64,000 nucleotides of DNA from RYN-230 sp963718305 (GCA_963718305.1 CAVQZG010000024.1:62001-126000); one strand, 5' to 3'. Shown: positions 45,701 through 55,244, numbered from the stretch's first letter. A program made the numbers and translations. The notes: generated by a model not told the origin, from the letters alone.

Positions 45701-45862
45701 GGCCTGGCCCACGGTGTCCTGGACCACGGAGGACTGGGCCGCCGCGTAGTAGGCGGGCCCGATGGTGACCGCCGCTACCGTCACCACCGCGACCAGGAGA
45801 ATGTTCAGTGAGATCCCGGCGCGGTGCAGCAGTCCGCGCAATGCGGCGAGCAGCCCCGTCAT
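42770..45862 (-). CDS. ABC transporter permease, FtsX/MacB type, two modules
   Basis: 1030 residues. An N-terminal helix (ISLNILLVAVVTVAAVTIGP) precedes a large extracytoplasmic domain. A cluster of helices follows (~residues 290-520, including VVLITAQLLLLAWLLLFLIV), then a second extracytoplasmic domain, and helices at the C-terminus (LDYLPPIGGLALLVAAALAV). The doubled FtsX module plan suits mechanotransmission-type exporters for lipoproteins or peptides. The ATPase gene follows with a 4-base overlap. No dedicated substrate gene is seen nearby. Confidence 0.85.
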   Translation of the reverse strand: MTGLLAALRGLLHRAGISLNILLVAVVTVAAVTIGPAYYAAAQSSVVQDTVGQAAAPGRGLEITQSGPVNAVGGLTNQAEGVLAHYLGGRATLTRLFAPPVTAAETTVQADSQTIPLVYRSGVCGHLRFTSGHCPLAARQVAVSTSTAFLLHWHTGQRIAVPTWGHLVITGQYQITLSSAGTRYWFGAASRYFPYETSYGPNASGHPYDAMFTPLATMGVVPGTVQGTDYADFSLIPAHLTGPDVARVQAAITGLILDPALTQQGVTTTTSLPATLGTIRASWRAIEVPVVLITAQLLLLAWLLLFLIVADAAEARGPEVALAKMRGRGRWRSLTFSLGEPVILLAVALPAGVLAGWAITVGLGHILLRPGTPVGLPATSWLAAVVATAGGLAAVAATARRTLSRSVVDQWQRAGRQAAQRGWVLDAILITAAVAGLIELRVSGQIGSARRGVLGLLLPGLLGIAIAVVASRLLIVACRAGFRTSARRGRIGPFLAFRHVARRPGGMRTTIVLATAFALAGFAAGIWTVTVANIRAVADARAGAATVLSVTPPAGHDLAAIVDRIDPGGRRAMAVYEYTNFSGSRAGQVLLAVDPQRFARIAAWRPDWAGGRPLRSLTAALDPPAPAPVVLRGDQVRVRFTGTRVRPPGGTLVLDVYEQGVGAVGQTPVYLGPVSGSRTATAQLTGCPCLLANLTVNAPAPTGPVISPGTVTGSITVAGIDVRSGHGRWTPAGAGLTAAGRWRSGGAGGGSSFRPSSAGLVWSFKTQPGVNPSAVLVDRPYPLPALVASGLTPGTASVLQVDGLDGTPLYVTAAGQAAAIPGAPANGIVVDRTYAERAAGGTPAYSSQQVWLAPGALARVRPALRAAGVRIDGVVSAAALRAQLIRQGPALATVLFLADAAAAAALAAGAAITGLYASGRRRRHEYAALLASRVPRRSIRASLLAEQAIVLGFGVVIGLAAGFAATVVAVRSVPEFITEPHAPPLDYLPPIGGLALLVAAALAVLVLAAVAASMLLVRSVRPDLLREAEP

Positions 45863-45941
45863 GGTGAGCGATCTTAGGCAAAGCGCCCGGCCACGGCCGC
45901 ACCGCCCAGCCCGCCAGCGTCTGGCCAGACGTCAGGCCAGG

Positions 45942-46487
45942 TCAGGTAGCCCCCGGCTCCGCCTGGCAGCGCAGGGACGGCAGCGGGACCCCATCCGCGG
46001 CCTGGGGGCCCTCCACGGCCGGCATCGAGTCCGCGGCCATCGAGTCCGCGACCCGGGCCAGCAGCGACCGGACGGTCGCGGCCGCGGCCCGGTTCAGCAC
46101 GGCCCGGTCGAGCACCTCGCCCAGGCTGCCCAGCGGCGGCCGGTACGCCCCGGTCAGGGCCAGCGTGGCGGCACTCTCGCCGCTGGGGGTGAGTACCAGG
46201 TTGGCGTCCAGGACCGGGAACAGCCGCCCGGCCGCCCCGCTGGCCTCCCAGCGCAGCGGGAGCACCACCGTCTCGTCTCGCGGCACCGGCTCCAGCACCT
46301 GCACCCGGACCAGCTTGGACGCGCCGAGCACCGCGCCGAACGGTCCCACCCGGATCAGCCCGGCCAGACCGTCGGCGTAGGCCTGCTCCGAGGGGCCGCT
46401 CAGCCACCCGGCGTTGCACAGCACCGCCAGCCTGGCCCGGGCCCGGGCAAAGGTCATGTTCAGCCTGACCTCGTGGCTCGCGAACAT
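45942..46487 (-). CDS. Conserved hypothetical protein, SRPBCC-like
   Basis: 181 residues, no signal peptide. RVQVLEPVPRDETVVLPLRW and LFPVLDANLVLTPSGESAAT, TLALTGAYRPPLGSLGEVLD form a beta-strand pattern with a C-terminal helix (AVLNRAAAATVRSLLARVAD), consistent with a START/SRPBCC hydrophobic-pocket fold. It is a widespread actinobacterial protein without assigned function. ATG 46487 follows TTAGGAC closely; an internal ATG at residue 11 is possible. It is on the same strand as the membrane protein upstream. Confidence 0.6.
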   Translation of the reverse strand: MFASHEVRLNMTFARARARLAVLCNAGWLSGPSEQAYADGLAGLIRVGPFGAVLGASKLVRVQVLEPVPRDETVVLPLRWEASGAAGRLFPVLDANLVLTPSGESAATLALTGAYRPPLGSLGEVLDRAVLNRAAAATVRSLLARVADSMAADSMPAVEGPQAADGVPLPSLRCQAEPGAT

Positions 46488-46608
46488 GTCCTAAGTGAGC
46501 CACCGGATGGGGCCGGGGACGAGGGACTAAAGTCACGTGACTGGCAGGCGAACGGCACCGGCTGGGCAAGAAGGGTAGCCGGAGCGGGTGCACAGCCACC
46601 GGTCAGGG

Positions 46609-49176
46609 TCAGAGGGCCTGGCGCCGGCGCAGGTAGCTGAACGCGAGCCAGCCCGACGGAACCGGCAGCCAGAACGTGAGCAACCGGAACAGCAGTACCG
46701 CGCTGACCGCCGTGGCGGCCGGCAGGCCGGTGGCGGTCAGGCCGGCCGACAGGGCGGCTTCGACCGCGCCCAGCCCGCCGGGCGTGGGCACCAGTGATCC
46801 CAGCGCGCTCCCGGTCAGGTACACCACGGCGGCGCTGGTGAGGGCCAGGGACCCGCCGAACGCGCGCACGCAGGTGTCCAGGCAGAGGATGTAGCAGAGG
46901 GTGAGCATGAGCGCGCCACCGAGGCCCTCGGCCAGTTTCCGCGGCTGCTGGAGCACCTCGAGCAGCCGGGGCAGGACCTGCCCCAGGGCTGGCGCGAGCC
47001 GGGCCCGGAGCAACCGGCGGCCCTGCGGCACCGCCGCCACCCCGAGCGCCGCCACGACGAGCCCCGCTATCACGAAATAGGCCCACGTAGGGGGGCGCAG
47101 CGAATCGCTCCGCGCACCGGTGATGGCCAGGAAGACGACCAGCAGCACGATGTGCAGGACGAACGCCACCACCTGGACGACGCCGACGCTGGCCGCCGCC
47201 ACGGCCGGAGGCACCTTGTTCCGCTGCAGGTAGCGGATGTTGAGCGCGGCGCCACCCACCGCGGCCGGCGTCACCAGGGTGACGAACGACCCGGCCAGCT
47301 GGGCCAGCATGGTCCGGATGAAGTTCAGCCGCTCCTGCACGAAACCGGACAGCGACAACGCCGCGGCCACGTAGGTCAGCGCCGACAGGCCCAGGGCCAC
47401 CAGGATCCAGAGCGGGTTGGCCTGCCTGAGCAGGGTCGCGAAGTCGACCCGCCCGAGCTGAACGATCAGCAGGTAGCCGGCGAGGACGGTGGCCACCATC
47501 GTGACCAGAGTGCGGAGCCGGATGCGCTCCAGCTGGACGGGCGGGACCTCGGCCGCGTCATCGGGGGCAGTGGCCAGGAGCCGCTTACGGAGCGCGGGCA
47601 GCACCTCTTTGTCCCGGCGCAGCGCGGACCGCGTGGACCTGGCCAGCACCACCGGCTGCAGGAGCGGGACCAGCGTCACCAGCTCGGCCGAGCCGACTTT
47701 GCGCAGGGCCAGGTCCGCGGCGCGGTCCGGCCCGACCAGCGCGGCGAGCTCGGCGAGCAGCTGGGACAGGTCCAGCCGCAGCTGCAGGTCGCTGGCGGCC
47801 ACATCCCCGCCGCCCGGGTCGAGCAGGATGACCTGGCCAGGACCGTCGATGAGGATCCGGTCCGCGGTCAGTGAACGGTGCGCGACCCGGTGCGCGTGCA
47901 GCCGATCTACCGCGTCCCACACCGACTCCAGCTGGGCCTCGGTCAGCGTCCCGGCGAGATCGGCCAGGGAGGTCCCGCGCGGCTCCTCGGTGGCCAGGAC
48001 GAGGGCTTCCGGGCCCACCCGGAGCAGGGCGCGCAGCCGGGGGGTCGGCACTCCGGCGTCCTCCACGGCATAGGTGAGCAGCGCCGTGCGCTCCGCCGCC
48101 TGGTCGGTGGTCAGCGGGGCCCGCCGTGAGACCTGCCCGCGCAGCCGGACCAGCCGGTACACCCGGTAGAGCGCGCCCGCCGCCTGCTGGTCCCGGTCGA
48201 AGACCCGGACGTCGAGCCGCTCCCCCATGCGGGTGACCGCCGCGTACCGCCGCGACGCCGCACCGGTGCCGTCCACCCGGCGCAGCTCGGTCACTGCCGC
48301 GCCAGTGGCGGCGAGCGCGGCCGCGATCGCCTCCCCGCCGGGCCGCTGCGACATGGAACCCGCGGCGTAGCGCACCGCGAGCCCGATCGCCCGGCCCAGC
48401 AGGAGCGTGATGAGCACCGAGAGCACGGTGGTGCGCAGGGTAGCCAGGCTCGCCACCGCGTACACCCCGAGGGTCAGCCACAGCGCGTTGCGCCAGCGGG
48501 GCCGTCCGCCCAGGTCGATGATCGTGGTGTAGGCCACCAGCCCGGCCAGGTACCCGTCCAGCAGCGCGAAGTGGCTCGCGCCTGGCGAGGACATGGCGAT
48601 GGCCCGGTAGAGCTGGTCGCCGACGCCGGTGCGCAGCACGACACCCGCGAGGCCGACCACGCCGGCCGTCGCCACGCCGGTGGCTATCGCCTCGCCCAGC
48701 CGCCGGCCCTGGCGGCGCACCACCTGGCGGATGGCCAGTGCCACCGGGAACAGGACGAGGACCAGGATGGCCAGGACCCGAAGCGTGGACAGTATCTCGG
48801 CCGGCAGCCGGCGGCTGGCCTTCACGACGTCGGTCTCCACGCCGGTCGTGGTGGCCTTGGCCGCCAGGCCCGCCGCCACCAGCACGGCGATGCCGAGGCA
48901 CGCGGCAGCGCACCGCAGCAGGTCACCGGGGCGGCGGATCCGGCGCGCCAGATCGTCCTCGACCACCACGGCGGAGGAGCCAGCCGGCCCGGGGCCAGCT
49001 GGCCGGCCTGCCGCCCGCCCAGTTTCCGCCCGCCCGGTATCCGCAGGTGCAGCACCCGTGGGCGGGGCCGCGGCAGCCCCGGGGCTGGCCTGCTCGCCGG
49101 GAGCCGGCTGCCCCAGGGCCGGCTCACCCCGGTCGGGCGCACCCTGAGGCCGCGGCGTCCGCTCGGGTGTCGTCAC
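46609..49176 (-). CDS. Membrane protein with pseudokinase domain and LPG-synthase-type flippase domain
   Basis: 855 residues. A Pro/Ala-rich cytoplasmic tail (~1-80) is followed by about five helices (~90-265), then a protein-kinase-like domain. There the catalytic loop reads HAHRVAHRSLTADRILID (HRD replaced by HRS) and the DFG position reads LLDPGGGD, so it is probably inactive or unusual. The last ~290 residues are a lysylphosphatidylglycerol-synthase/AglD-type transmembrane domain (TLVTPAAVGGAALNIRYLQR, LVPTPGGLGAVEAALSAGL). The combination suggests lipid or glycolipid flipping under kinase-like control. The aminoacyl-transferase domain of true MprF is absent. Confidence 0.82.
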   Translation of the reverse strand: MTTPERTPRPQGAPDRGEPALGQPAPGEQASPGAAAAPPTGAAPADTGRAETGRAAGRPAGPGPAGSSAVVVEDDLARRIRRPGDLLRCAAACLGIAVLVAAGLAAKATTTGVETDVVKASRRLPAEILSTLRVLAILVLVLFPVALAIRQVVRRQGRRLGEAIATGVATAGVVGLAGVVLRTGVGDQLYRAIAMSSPGASHFALLDGYLAGLVAYTTIIDLGGRPRWRNALWLTLGVYAVASLATLRTTVLSVLITLLLGRAIGLAVRYAAGSMSQRPGGEAIAAALAATGAAVTELRRVDGTGAASRRYAAVTRMGERLDVRVFDRDQQAAGALYRVYRLVRLRGQVSRRAPLTTDQAAERTALLTYAVEDAGVPTPRLRALLRVGPEALVLATEEPRGTSLADLAGTLTEAQLESVWDAVDRLHAHRVAHRSLTADRILIDGPGQVILLDPGGGDVAASDLQLRLDLSQLLAELAALVGPDRAADLALRKVGSAELVTLVPLLQPVVLARSTRSALRRDKEVLPALRKRLLATAPDDAAEVPPVQLERIRLRTLVTMVATVLAGYLLIVQLGRVDFATLLRQANPLWILVALGLSALTYVAAALSLSGFVQERLNFIRTMLAQLAGSFVTLVTPAAVGGAALNIRYLQRNKVPPAVAAASVGVVQVVAFVLHIVLLVVFLAITGARSDSLRPPTWAYFVIAGLVVAALGVAAVPQGRRLLRARLAPALGQVLPRLLEVLQQPRKLAEGLGGALMLTLCYILCLDTCVRAFGGSLALTSAAVVYLTGSALGSLVPTPGGLGAVEAALSAGLTATGLPAATAVSAVLLFRLLTFWLPVPSGWLAFSYLRRRQAL

Positions 49177-49225
49177 CTCACGATCGTTTCACCCGGACCG
49201 GGGGCCGCGGCGGTGCGGGACCTAA

Positions 49226-51568
49226 TCAGCGCCGCTTGCGGCCCGGACTGAGGCCGACCAGGCGCCGCCAGGCGATGATGGTGAACACCAGGGCGAGCAC
49301 CACCATCAGCCCCATGTCCAGGAGCCAGATGCCCGGTTTGTGGTCCCAGACCGGGTCGGGAAGCCCGGCGACCGGGGGCGAGATCACGTTCAGCTTGACG
49401 GTGGAGGCGGTGGCGGCGAACCCCCACCGGGACGGGGCGATCCAGGACAGCTGGTTCAGCCCGACCTTGCCGTTGAGGGGCAGCACCCCGCCGGACAGGA
49501 TGACCTGGGCGATGGCCAGCATGACCAGCAGCGGCATGGCCTTCTCGGACGTGCTCACGATGGAGGAGACCAGCAGCCCCAGCGCCATCGAGGCGAGCGA
49601 CAGCACCACGATCGCGAGGGCTATCTCGACCAGCGGCAGCGACTTGAGCAGTGAGCCGTGAGCGGGCATCTGCCGCCCGATCAGCCCCAGGACCACCAGC
49701 AGCAGGGCCTGAATCCCGCTGATGACCCCCAGCACGATGATTTTGGAGAACAGGTAGGTGCCGGACGATAGCCCGGCGGCCCGTTCTCGGGCGTAGATGG
49801 ATCGTTCCTTGACGAGTTCGCGGACCGAGTTGGCCGCCCCGATGAAACAGGCCCCGATGATGAGGACCAGGAGTAGGGATTCGGCGTCGCCATTGGTTCC
49901 CGGCTTCCCGGCCAGGCCTTCCGGGGATGGGACCGCCCGCAGCAGCAGCCCGATCACGATGGGCATGATCGCCAGCACCGCCAGGTAGCTGCGGTCGGAG
50001 GCGATGACGGCCAGGTACCGCCGGCACAGGGTGGAGATCTGCGCCAGCGGGCCGCGCGGCGCGGGCGGACGGCCCGGAGGCTGCCGGTCGGCCTCGGGGA
50101 TCTGCTGGGCCAGCCCGCTCGCCACATGCTCGGCGTAGTACGGGGACCGCTGGAAGTCCCCGGCCCAGTCCCGGTCGGGCTCGGCGTCGAAGGCCTGGAA
50201 GACCTCGGCCCAGTCCGTCTTCTCGAAGTAGCGCAGGCCCTCGGCGGGCGGGCCGTAGAAGGCCACCCGGCCGCCCGGGACCAGGACGAGCAGGCGGTCG
50301 CACACGCCCAGATTGGCCACGCTGTGCGTGACGATGATGACCGTCCGGCCGTCCTTGGCCAGGCCGCTCATCAGCTCCATCACGGACTTGTCGAGCCCGG
50401 GATCCAGACCCGAGGTGGGCTCGTCCAGGAAGAGCAGAGACGGCTTGGTGAGCAGCTCCAGCGCCACGTTGACCCGCTTTTGCTGGCCGCCGGACATGGC
50501 CCCGGTCCGGGTCCCGCAGTGCGCGGTGAGCGCGAGCTCATCGATGACCTCATCGACGCGGCGGCTGCGCTCGGCCGACGAGGTGTCGCCCGGGAAGCGC
50601 AGCTCGGCCGCGTAGCGCAGGGCCCGGCGCGGCTTGAGCTGCGAATGCAGGATGTTGTCCTGGGGCACCAGCCCGATCCGGTGCCGCAGCTCCGCGTAGT
50701 GGGTGTACAGGTCCCGGTTGTCGTACAGGACCGTGCCCTCGGTCGCGGGCCGCATCCCGGTCAGGGCCCCGAGCAGCGTCGACTTGCCCGCACCGCTCGG
50801 GCCGATCACCCCGACCAGGGATCTCTCGGGGATCGGGAAGCTGACGTGGTCAAGCAAGACCTTGCCGCTGGACAGGCGCACCGTGAGGTCCTGGGCGATG
50901 AGCGAGACATCGCCCTCGTCGATGAACTCCCGAAGCTCGTCGCCGAACAGGCGGAACGTGGCCCGGCCGATGCCGATGATGTCCTGGTCGGTCACGGCCG
51001 CCCGGGCGACCTGGCGGCCGTTCACGAACGTGCCGTTGTGGCTGTCCAGGTCGACGATCTCGTACCGGCCGTCACCCAGGTTGCGCAGTTCCGCGTGGTT
51101 CCGGGACACGCTGAGGTCCGGGATTACCAGGTCGTTGCCCGGGTCGCGGCCGATGCGCAGCAGCCGGGCCGGCGCACGCATCACCGAGGTGGGCCGGCGG
51201 TCCACACTGCTCGTCCCGGTGCTGATGCCGGTGCTCCCGCCGCCCCGGTCCACCGAGCACATCATGACCGGGCCGTCATCGGGATGACCGAGCCGCAGGA
51301 TGCAGTTCTGGGTGATCTCGATCTTGCCGACGCGCCGGGTCCCGAGGAAGGTGCCGTTGGTGCTGCCGGCGTCCTCGAGGACCCATGCGTCGCGGTCGAC
51401 CCGGAGCACGGCGTGCCGCCAGGAGACGCGGGAGTCGTTGATCACGATGTCGGCGTGGGGATCACGGCCGACGCGGTACTGCGAGCCAGCGCGCAGCGTC
51501 TGGTCGGTTCCCTGGGTCTTCACCACAAGCACCGGGGCATCCGGCGGCGAGACGAGGCGCTCGTTCAT
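49226..51568 (-). CDS. FHA-domain ABC transporter (Rv1747-like)
   Basis: 780 residues in one chain. FHA domain 1 (~22-95): VGRDPHADIVINDSRVSWRH, then STNGTFLG. FHA domain 2 (~127-205): IGRDPGNDLVIPDLSVSRNH, then SHNGTFVNG. The ABCG-type ATPase (~225-440) has GPSGAGKSTLL, MSGGQQKRVNVAL and LLFLDEPTSGLD; an ABC-2 membrane domain (~535-770) follows. Mycobacterial Rv1747 exports cell-envelope lipids and is regulated by phosphorylation by PknF, which its FHA domains bind. The divergent Ser/Thr kinase next door is the natural candidate regulator here. Confidence 0.92.
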   Translation of the reverse strand: MNERLVSPPDAPVLVVKTQGTDQTLRAGSQYRVGRDPHADIVINDSRVSWRHAVLRVDRDAWVLEDAGSTNGTFLGTRRVGKIEITQNCILRLGHPDDGPVMMCSVDRGGGSTGISTGTSSVDRRPTSVMRAPARLLRIGRDPGNDLVIPDLSVSRNHAELRNLGDGRYEIVDLDSHNGTFVNGRQVARAAVTDQDIIGIGRATFRLFGDELREFIDEGDVSLIAQDLTVRLSSGKVLLDHVSFPIPERSLVGVIGPSGAGKSTLLGALTGMRPATEGTVLYDNRDLYTHYAELRHRIGLVPQDNILHSQLKPRRALRYAAELRFPGDTSSAERSRRVDEVIDELALTAHCGTRTGAMSGGQQKRVNVALELLTKPSLLFLDEPTSGLDPGLDKSVMELMSGLAKDGRTVIIVTHSVANLGVCDRLLVLVPGGRVAFYGPPAEGLRYFEKTDWAEVFQAFDAEPDRDWAGDFQRSPYYAEHVASGLAQQIPEADRQPPGRPPAPRGPLAQISTLCRRYLAVIASDRSYLAVLAIMPIVIGLLLRAVPSPEGLAGKPGTNGDAESLLLVLIIGACFIGAANSVRELVKERSIYARERAAGLSSGTYLFSKIIVLGVISGIQALLLVVLGLIGRQMPAHGSLLKSLPLVEIALAIVVLSLASMALGLLVSSIVSTSEKAMPLLVMLAIAQVILSGGVLPLNGKVGLNQLSWIAPSRWGFAATASTVKLNVISPPVAGLPDPVWDHKPGIWLLDMGLMVVLALVFTIIAWRRLVGLSPGRKRR

Positions 51569-51793
51569 TTGCCTAGTCTATGGGGATTCAACGCGAGGTA
51601 ATATAGCCCCTCATGGCATCCAGCCGGCGGGGGTCTTTAGCACATTTTGCCCGCTTCTGTGCAGTTATATGTGTCCGGAATGCCCGATACTGAATCTTTC
51701 AGCGCACATGCCCCGGTAACGAGCAGAATGCAAAGCGCGCACCCGGGGAAGCGCACTCGGTGCACGGGTCGGCAGTCAGATGCTGGAGGCGTG
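51569..51793. other. Divergent intergenic region of FHA-ABC and kinase genes
   Basis: The 225 bases hold the promoters of both genes. The left ~100 bases are AT-richer (GTAATATAGCCCC near 51599 is a plausible -10 region for rightward transcription). No clear operator or hairpin was found, and the small open frames look accidental. Confidence 0.4.
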
Positions 51794-54297
51794 GTGAATG
51801 ACGAGCGTGGCCCGGTCCCGGACGGCGCGCGGGTCGCCGGATACCGCCTCGATGAGCAGATCGGCCGGGGCGGGATGGCCGTTGTCTACCGTGCGTACGA
51901 CCTCCAGCTGGACCGTCAGGTCGCACTGAAGGTTCTCGATCCGGTGCTAGCCGGGGACGGCGACTTCCAGCAGCGGTTCATCCGCGAATCCAGGGCTGCC
52001 GCCGCCGTGGATCACCCGAACATCATCCCGGTCTTCGCCGCGGGTGAGGCGGACGGCGTGCTGTTCATCGCCATGCGTTACGTGTCCGGCCCCGACGTGC
52101 GGACCCTCATCGACTCCACGGGGCCGCTGGGCGTCCGGCGGACGGTGGATATCGTCACCCAGGTGGCGGCGGCGCTGGACACAGCGCACGGGCGGGGCCT
52201 GGTCCACCGGGACGTGAAGCCGGCCAACATGCTGCTCGACCCGGCCCCCGGCGGCAGCCGCTCCGACCACGTGTACCTGTCCGATTTCGGGCTGAGCAAG
52301 CAGGCCTTGACCAGCCTGGGCCTGACCGCGACCGGCCAGCTGGTTGGCACGCTCGATTACGTCGCCCCGGAGCAGATCGAGAACCGGCCGGTGGACGGGC
52401 GCAGCGACCTTTACTCCCTGGCCTGCGCGGCGTTCGAGATGCTCTGCGGCACGCCGCCGTTCCGCCGCGACCAGCACCTGGCGCTGCTGTGGGCGCAGCT
52501 GTCCGAGCCCCCGCCGCCGCTCACCAGCCGGCGTCCCGACCTCCCGCCCGCGGTGGACCAGGTCATGGCGAAAGCGCTGGCCAAGTCACCCGGCGACCGC
52601 TACCCGCGGTGCCTGGATTTCGCGGCGGCGCTGCGGGCAGCCTGCCTGGCCGGACCGGGCGAGGTGGCTGGGCCACCTGGCCCGGGCCAGGTGGCCGTCC
52701 CCGGCCCGGCGGACGAGGTGGACACCGCACCGGGCGCCGCGCTGTTCCCGGGCGGGCCCTCCGGCGAAGGGCACGGTGGGCCGCCCACCGATCCGGCCCA
52801 CTCCCCCTGGGTCCTCCAGACACCGTTAACCCCGCCAGCCGCGGCATCCAGGCCGGCCACGGACGTGTCGTTCCCGGCCGGCCCGCCGCTGGAACCCCTC
52901 TCCGGCGCGCCGCCGGAACCCCCCACTGGCCCGCTGCTGGAACCCCTCACCGGGTCGCCGGCTGTGTCTCTCCCGCCGGCCGGCCCGTCTCCAGTCACCG
53001 GATCCCGGCCAGCCGCCGGCCGACCCCCCGGCTCCCCTGAGGTCCGCGGATCCCGGACCTGGTGGCGCTCCCGCATGGTGGCCGGCCTGGTCGCCCTGGT
53101 CATCCTGGGCCTGGGCGGCACCGCGCTGGCCATCACGCACCGGGCCAGGCCGGCCAGCGGGCTGGCCGGCCCGGGCTGGCCACCACCCGGCTGGCCCCGC
53201 CCGGGTGTGTCACGGCGTCCCCGACCGCACCCCGGCTGGCGGGCGTTCACCCCCGGTTCGTCACGCTGACCGGAATGCCGTTCGCGGTCACGGTGACCGG
53301 CAACGGGCGCTGGTCGTTCGTGTCCACGGGCGTGGGCCGCTCGATCGAGGTCCTGCGGGCCAACCTCGGGCCGGCCCCGGTCCTGGCCCACCGGATCACC
53401 GTGCCCGCCGCCGTGCACGGCGAGGCCCTCACCCCGGACGGGCACTACCTGCTGGCCGCCTCCGGCAGCGGAGCCGTGGTGATCAGGGTGGCCCGGGCCG
53501 AGCACGGCCGGGCCGGCAGCGTGCTGGGCACCCTCACCAGCCCGGGCGGGGCCGGGGCGGTCGAGGTGGCGCTGTCGCAGGACGGGCGGTTCGCGTTCGT
53601 TACCTTGCAGGGCAGCGGGACCCTGGCGGTGTTCAACCTGGCCGCCGCGCTGGCCAGCGGACTGCGCGACTCCGGTTTCGTCGGGGACGTGCGGCTCGGG
53701 GTCAACCCGATCGGGATCACCATGGCCGGGAACGGCCAGTGGCTGTACGTGACCACCCAAAAGCGTGACCAGCAGGCCGACCAGGGCACGCTGAGCATGA
53801 TCAACGTCCAGCGGGCCGAGTCCGATCCGGCCGGGTCGGTACGGGAGACGGTCCTGGCGGGCTGCGACCCCGGCCGGGTGATCACCACGTCCGGGGGGGC
53901 CACGGTGTGGGTGACCGCCCGGGCGAGCAACGCCCTGCTGGCGTTCTCGGCCGCGCGGCTGCGCAGCGACCCGGGCCGGGCCCTGATCGCGGAGGTCCGG
54001 GTCGGGCCGTCGCCGATCGGGCTCACCGCGCTGCCGGGCGGCCGCCGCATCCTGGTCGCCAACTCCGGTCTGCACGGCTCCGGCCCGCACCACTCCAGCC
54101 AGCCGGGGGACCCCCGGGCCAGCCTCGGGGTCATCAGCACGACTGCGGCCCTGGCCGGCCGCCCGGCCCTGCTCGGCGTGATCGGGGCCGGGGTCCTGCC
54201 GCGTGAGTTCGCGGTCGAACCCGGCGGCCGGACCGCGCTGATCACGAATTCGGCCTCACACCAATTGGAGGCCGTAAATGTGTCCGGGCTGGGATAA
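51794..54297 (+). CDS. Ser/Thr protein kinase with extracytoplasmic beta-propeller, paralog, frame interrupted
   Basis: Same plan and high similarity to 32922-35527. Kinase motifs: GRGGMAVVYRAYD, VALKVLDPV, HRDVKPANMLLD, LSDFGLSK, GTLDYVAPEQIE. A Pro-rich linker with EPLSG/EPLTG repeats follows, then a membrane helix (MVAGLVALVILGLGGTALAI) and the propeller (VTLTGMPFAVTVTGNGRWSF, ALTPDGHYLLAASGSGAVVI). The frame changes between ~53160 and 53210, just after the helix; the second frame resumes at LAPPGCVTASPTAP, which aligns with VKPPGCTTQTAKGA of the paralog. GGAGG supports GTG 51794. It is divergent from the FHA-ABC transporter, a likely substrate. Confidence 0.85.
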
Positions 54298-54471
54298 TTC
54301 AATTACCAGAAATCTGGATGGTCCGCTTATGAACTGGGAAGATACGGCCCATGGCGGATCACCAGCGGCCCGGCGCGGCGCGGTCAGCCCCTGCGCCCCG
54401 GCCGGTCATGTCATAACATTTGCGCAACCTTGCCCGGCACCCGGCCGGGACACGAGCACCTGGCGGCTTCC

Positions 54472-55244
54472 GTGAGCGATTACCCGACGCAGCGCCTGCC
54501 GATCCAGCACGGAAACGACGGCGGGTCCTACGGTGGCTTTTCGAGGACGACCGTTCCGAGGCCCCGCGGCGGCGGCGCCGCCGCTGGCCGATCATCCTGC
54601 TCGTGATCGTGGTGGTGCTGGCCGGCCTGTTCGTGGTCGTCGATCGGGTGGCCGTCCGCTACGCGGACAACCAGTTCGCCACCCAGATCCAGAAGCAGGG
54701 CTTCAGCAGCAAGCCGAACGTGTCGATCGAGGGCTTCCCGTTCCTCACCCAGGTGGCCGCCCGCAACTTCCAGGACGTTCACATCACCGCCACCGGCGAG
54801 AAGGCCGGGCCGGTGACGATCGACAACATCAACGCGACGATGAAGGACATCAAGCTGAACTCCGGCTTCAACAGCGGAACCGTGTCCAGCATCGACGGCA
54901 CGGGGCTGATCACCTTCGGCAGCCTGGCCAAGGCCGGGTCCAGCGCGGCCGGGGTGGCCGACCTGAAGATCGCCAGGATGAGCAACGATGAGGCGAAGAT
55001 TACTGCCAACGTGGCCGGGATCTTCTCCGGCAGCGGCGTGGCCCGGGTGACCCAGTCGGGCAACAAGATCCACGTCAAGCTCCTCTCGGCCGGCGGGCTC
55101 CCGACCTCGCTGCTGGGCGGCCTGGGCGACTTCTCGATCCCGCTGCCCAACCTGCCGATGGGCATGACGCTGCAGAGCATCACGCTCACGTCACAGGGCG
55201 CCCTGGTGCACATCACCGGGCACAACATCCCCTTCGGAAACTGA
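54472..55244 (+). CDS. LmeA-like phospholipid-binding protein (DUF2993), frame interrupted
   Basis: From GTG 54472 the start reads SDYPTQRLPIQHGNDGGSYG, the usual tail of this family, then breaks at TTTT (54538-54541). Adding one T joins it to FEDDRSEAPRRRRRRWPIIL, the membrane anchor, and the DUF2993 domain (YADNQFATQIQKQGFSSKPN, VSIEGFPFLTQVAARNFQDV, ITFGSLAKAGSS). LmeA of mycobacteria binds phospholipid/phosphatidylinositol in the periplasm and supports mannan maturation. TTG 54420 in the downstream frame is a fallback start if the break is real. The next gene, a permease, reads in the same direction. Confidence 0.8.

Noticed and set aside
32922..54297. Programmed ribosomal frameshifting in the kinase-propeller genes.
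   Set aside because: The breaks lie at different places in the two paralogs and have no conserved slippery site or structure; similar breaks in unrelated genes point to indels.
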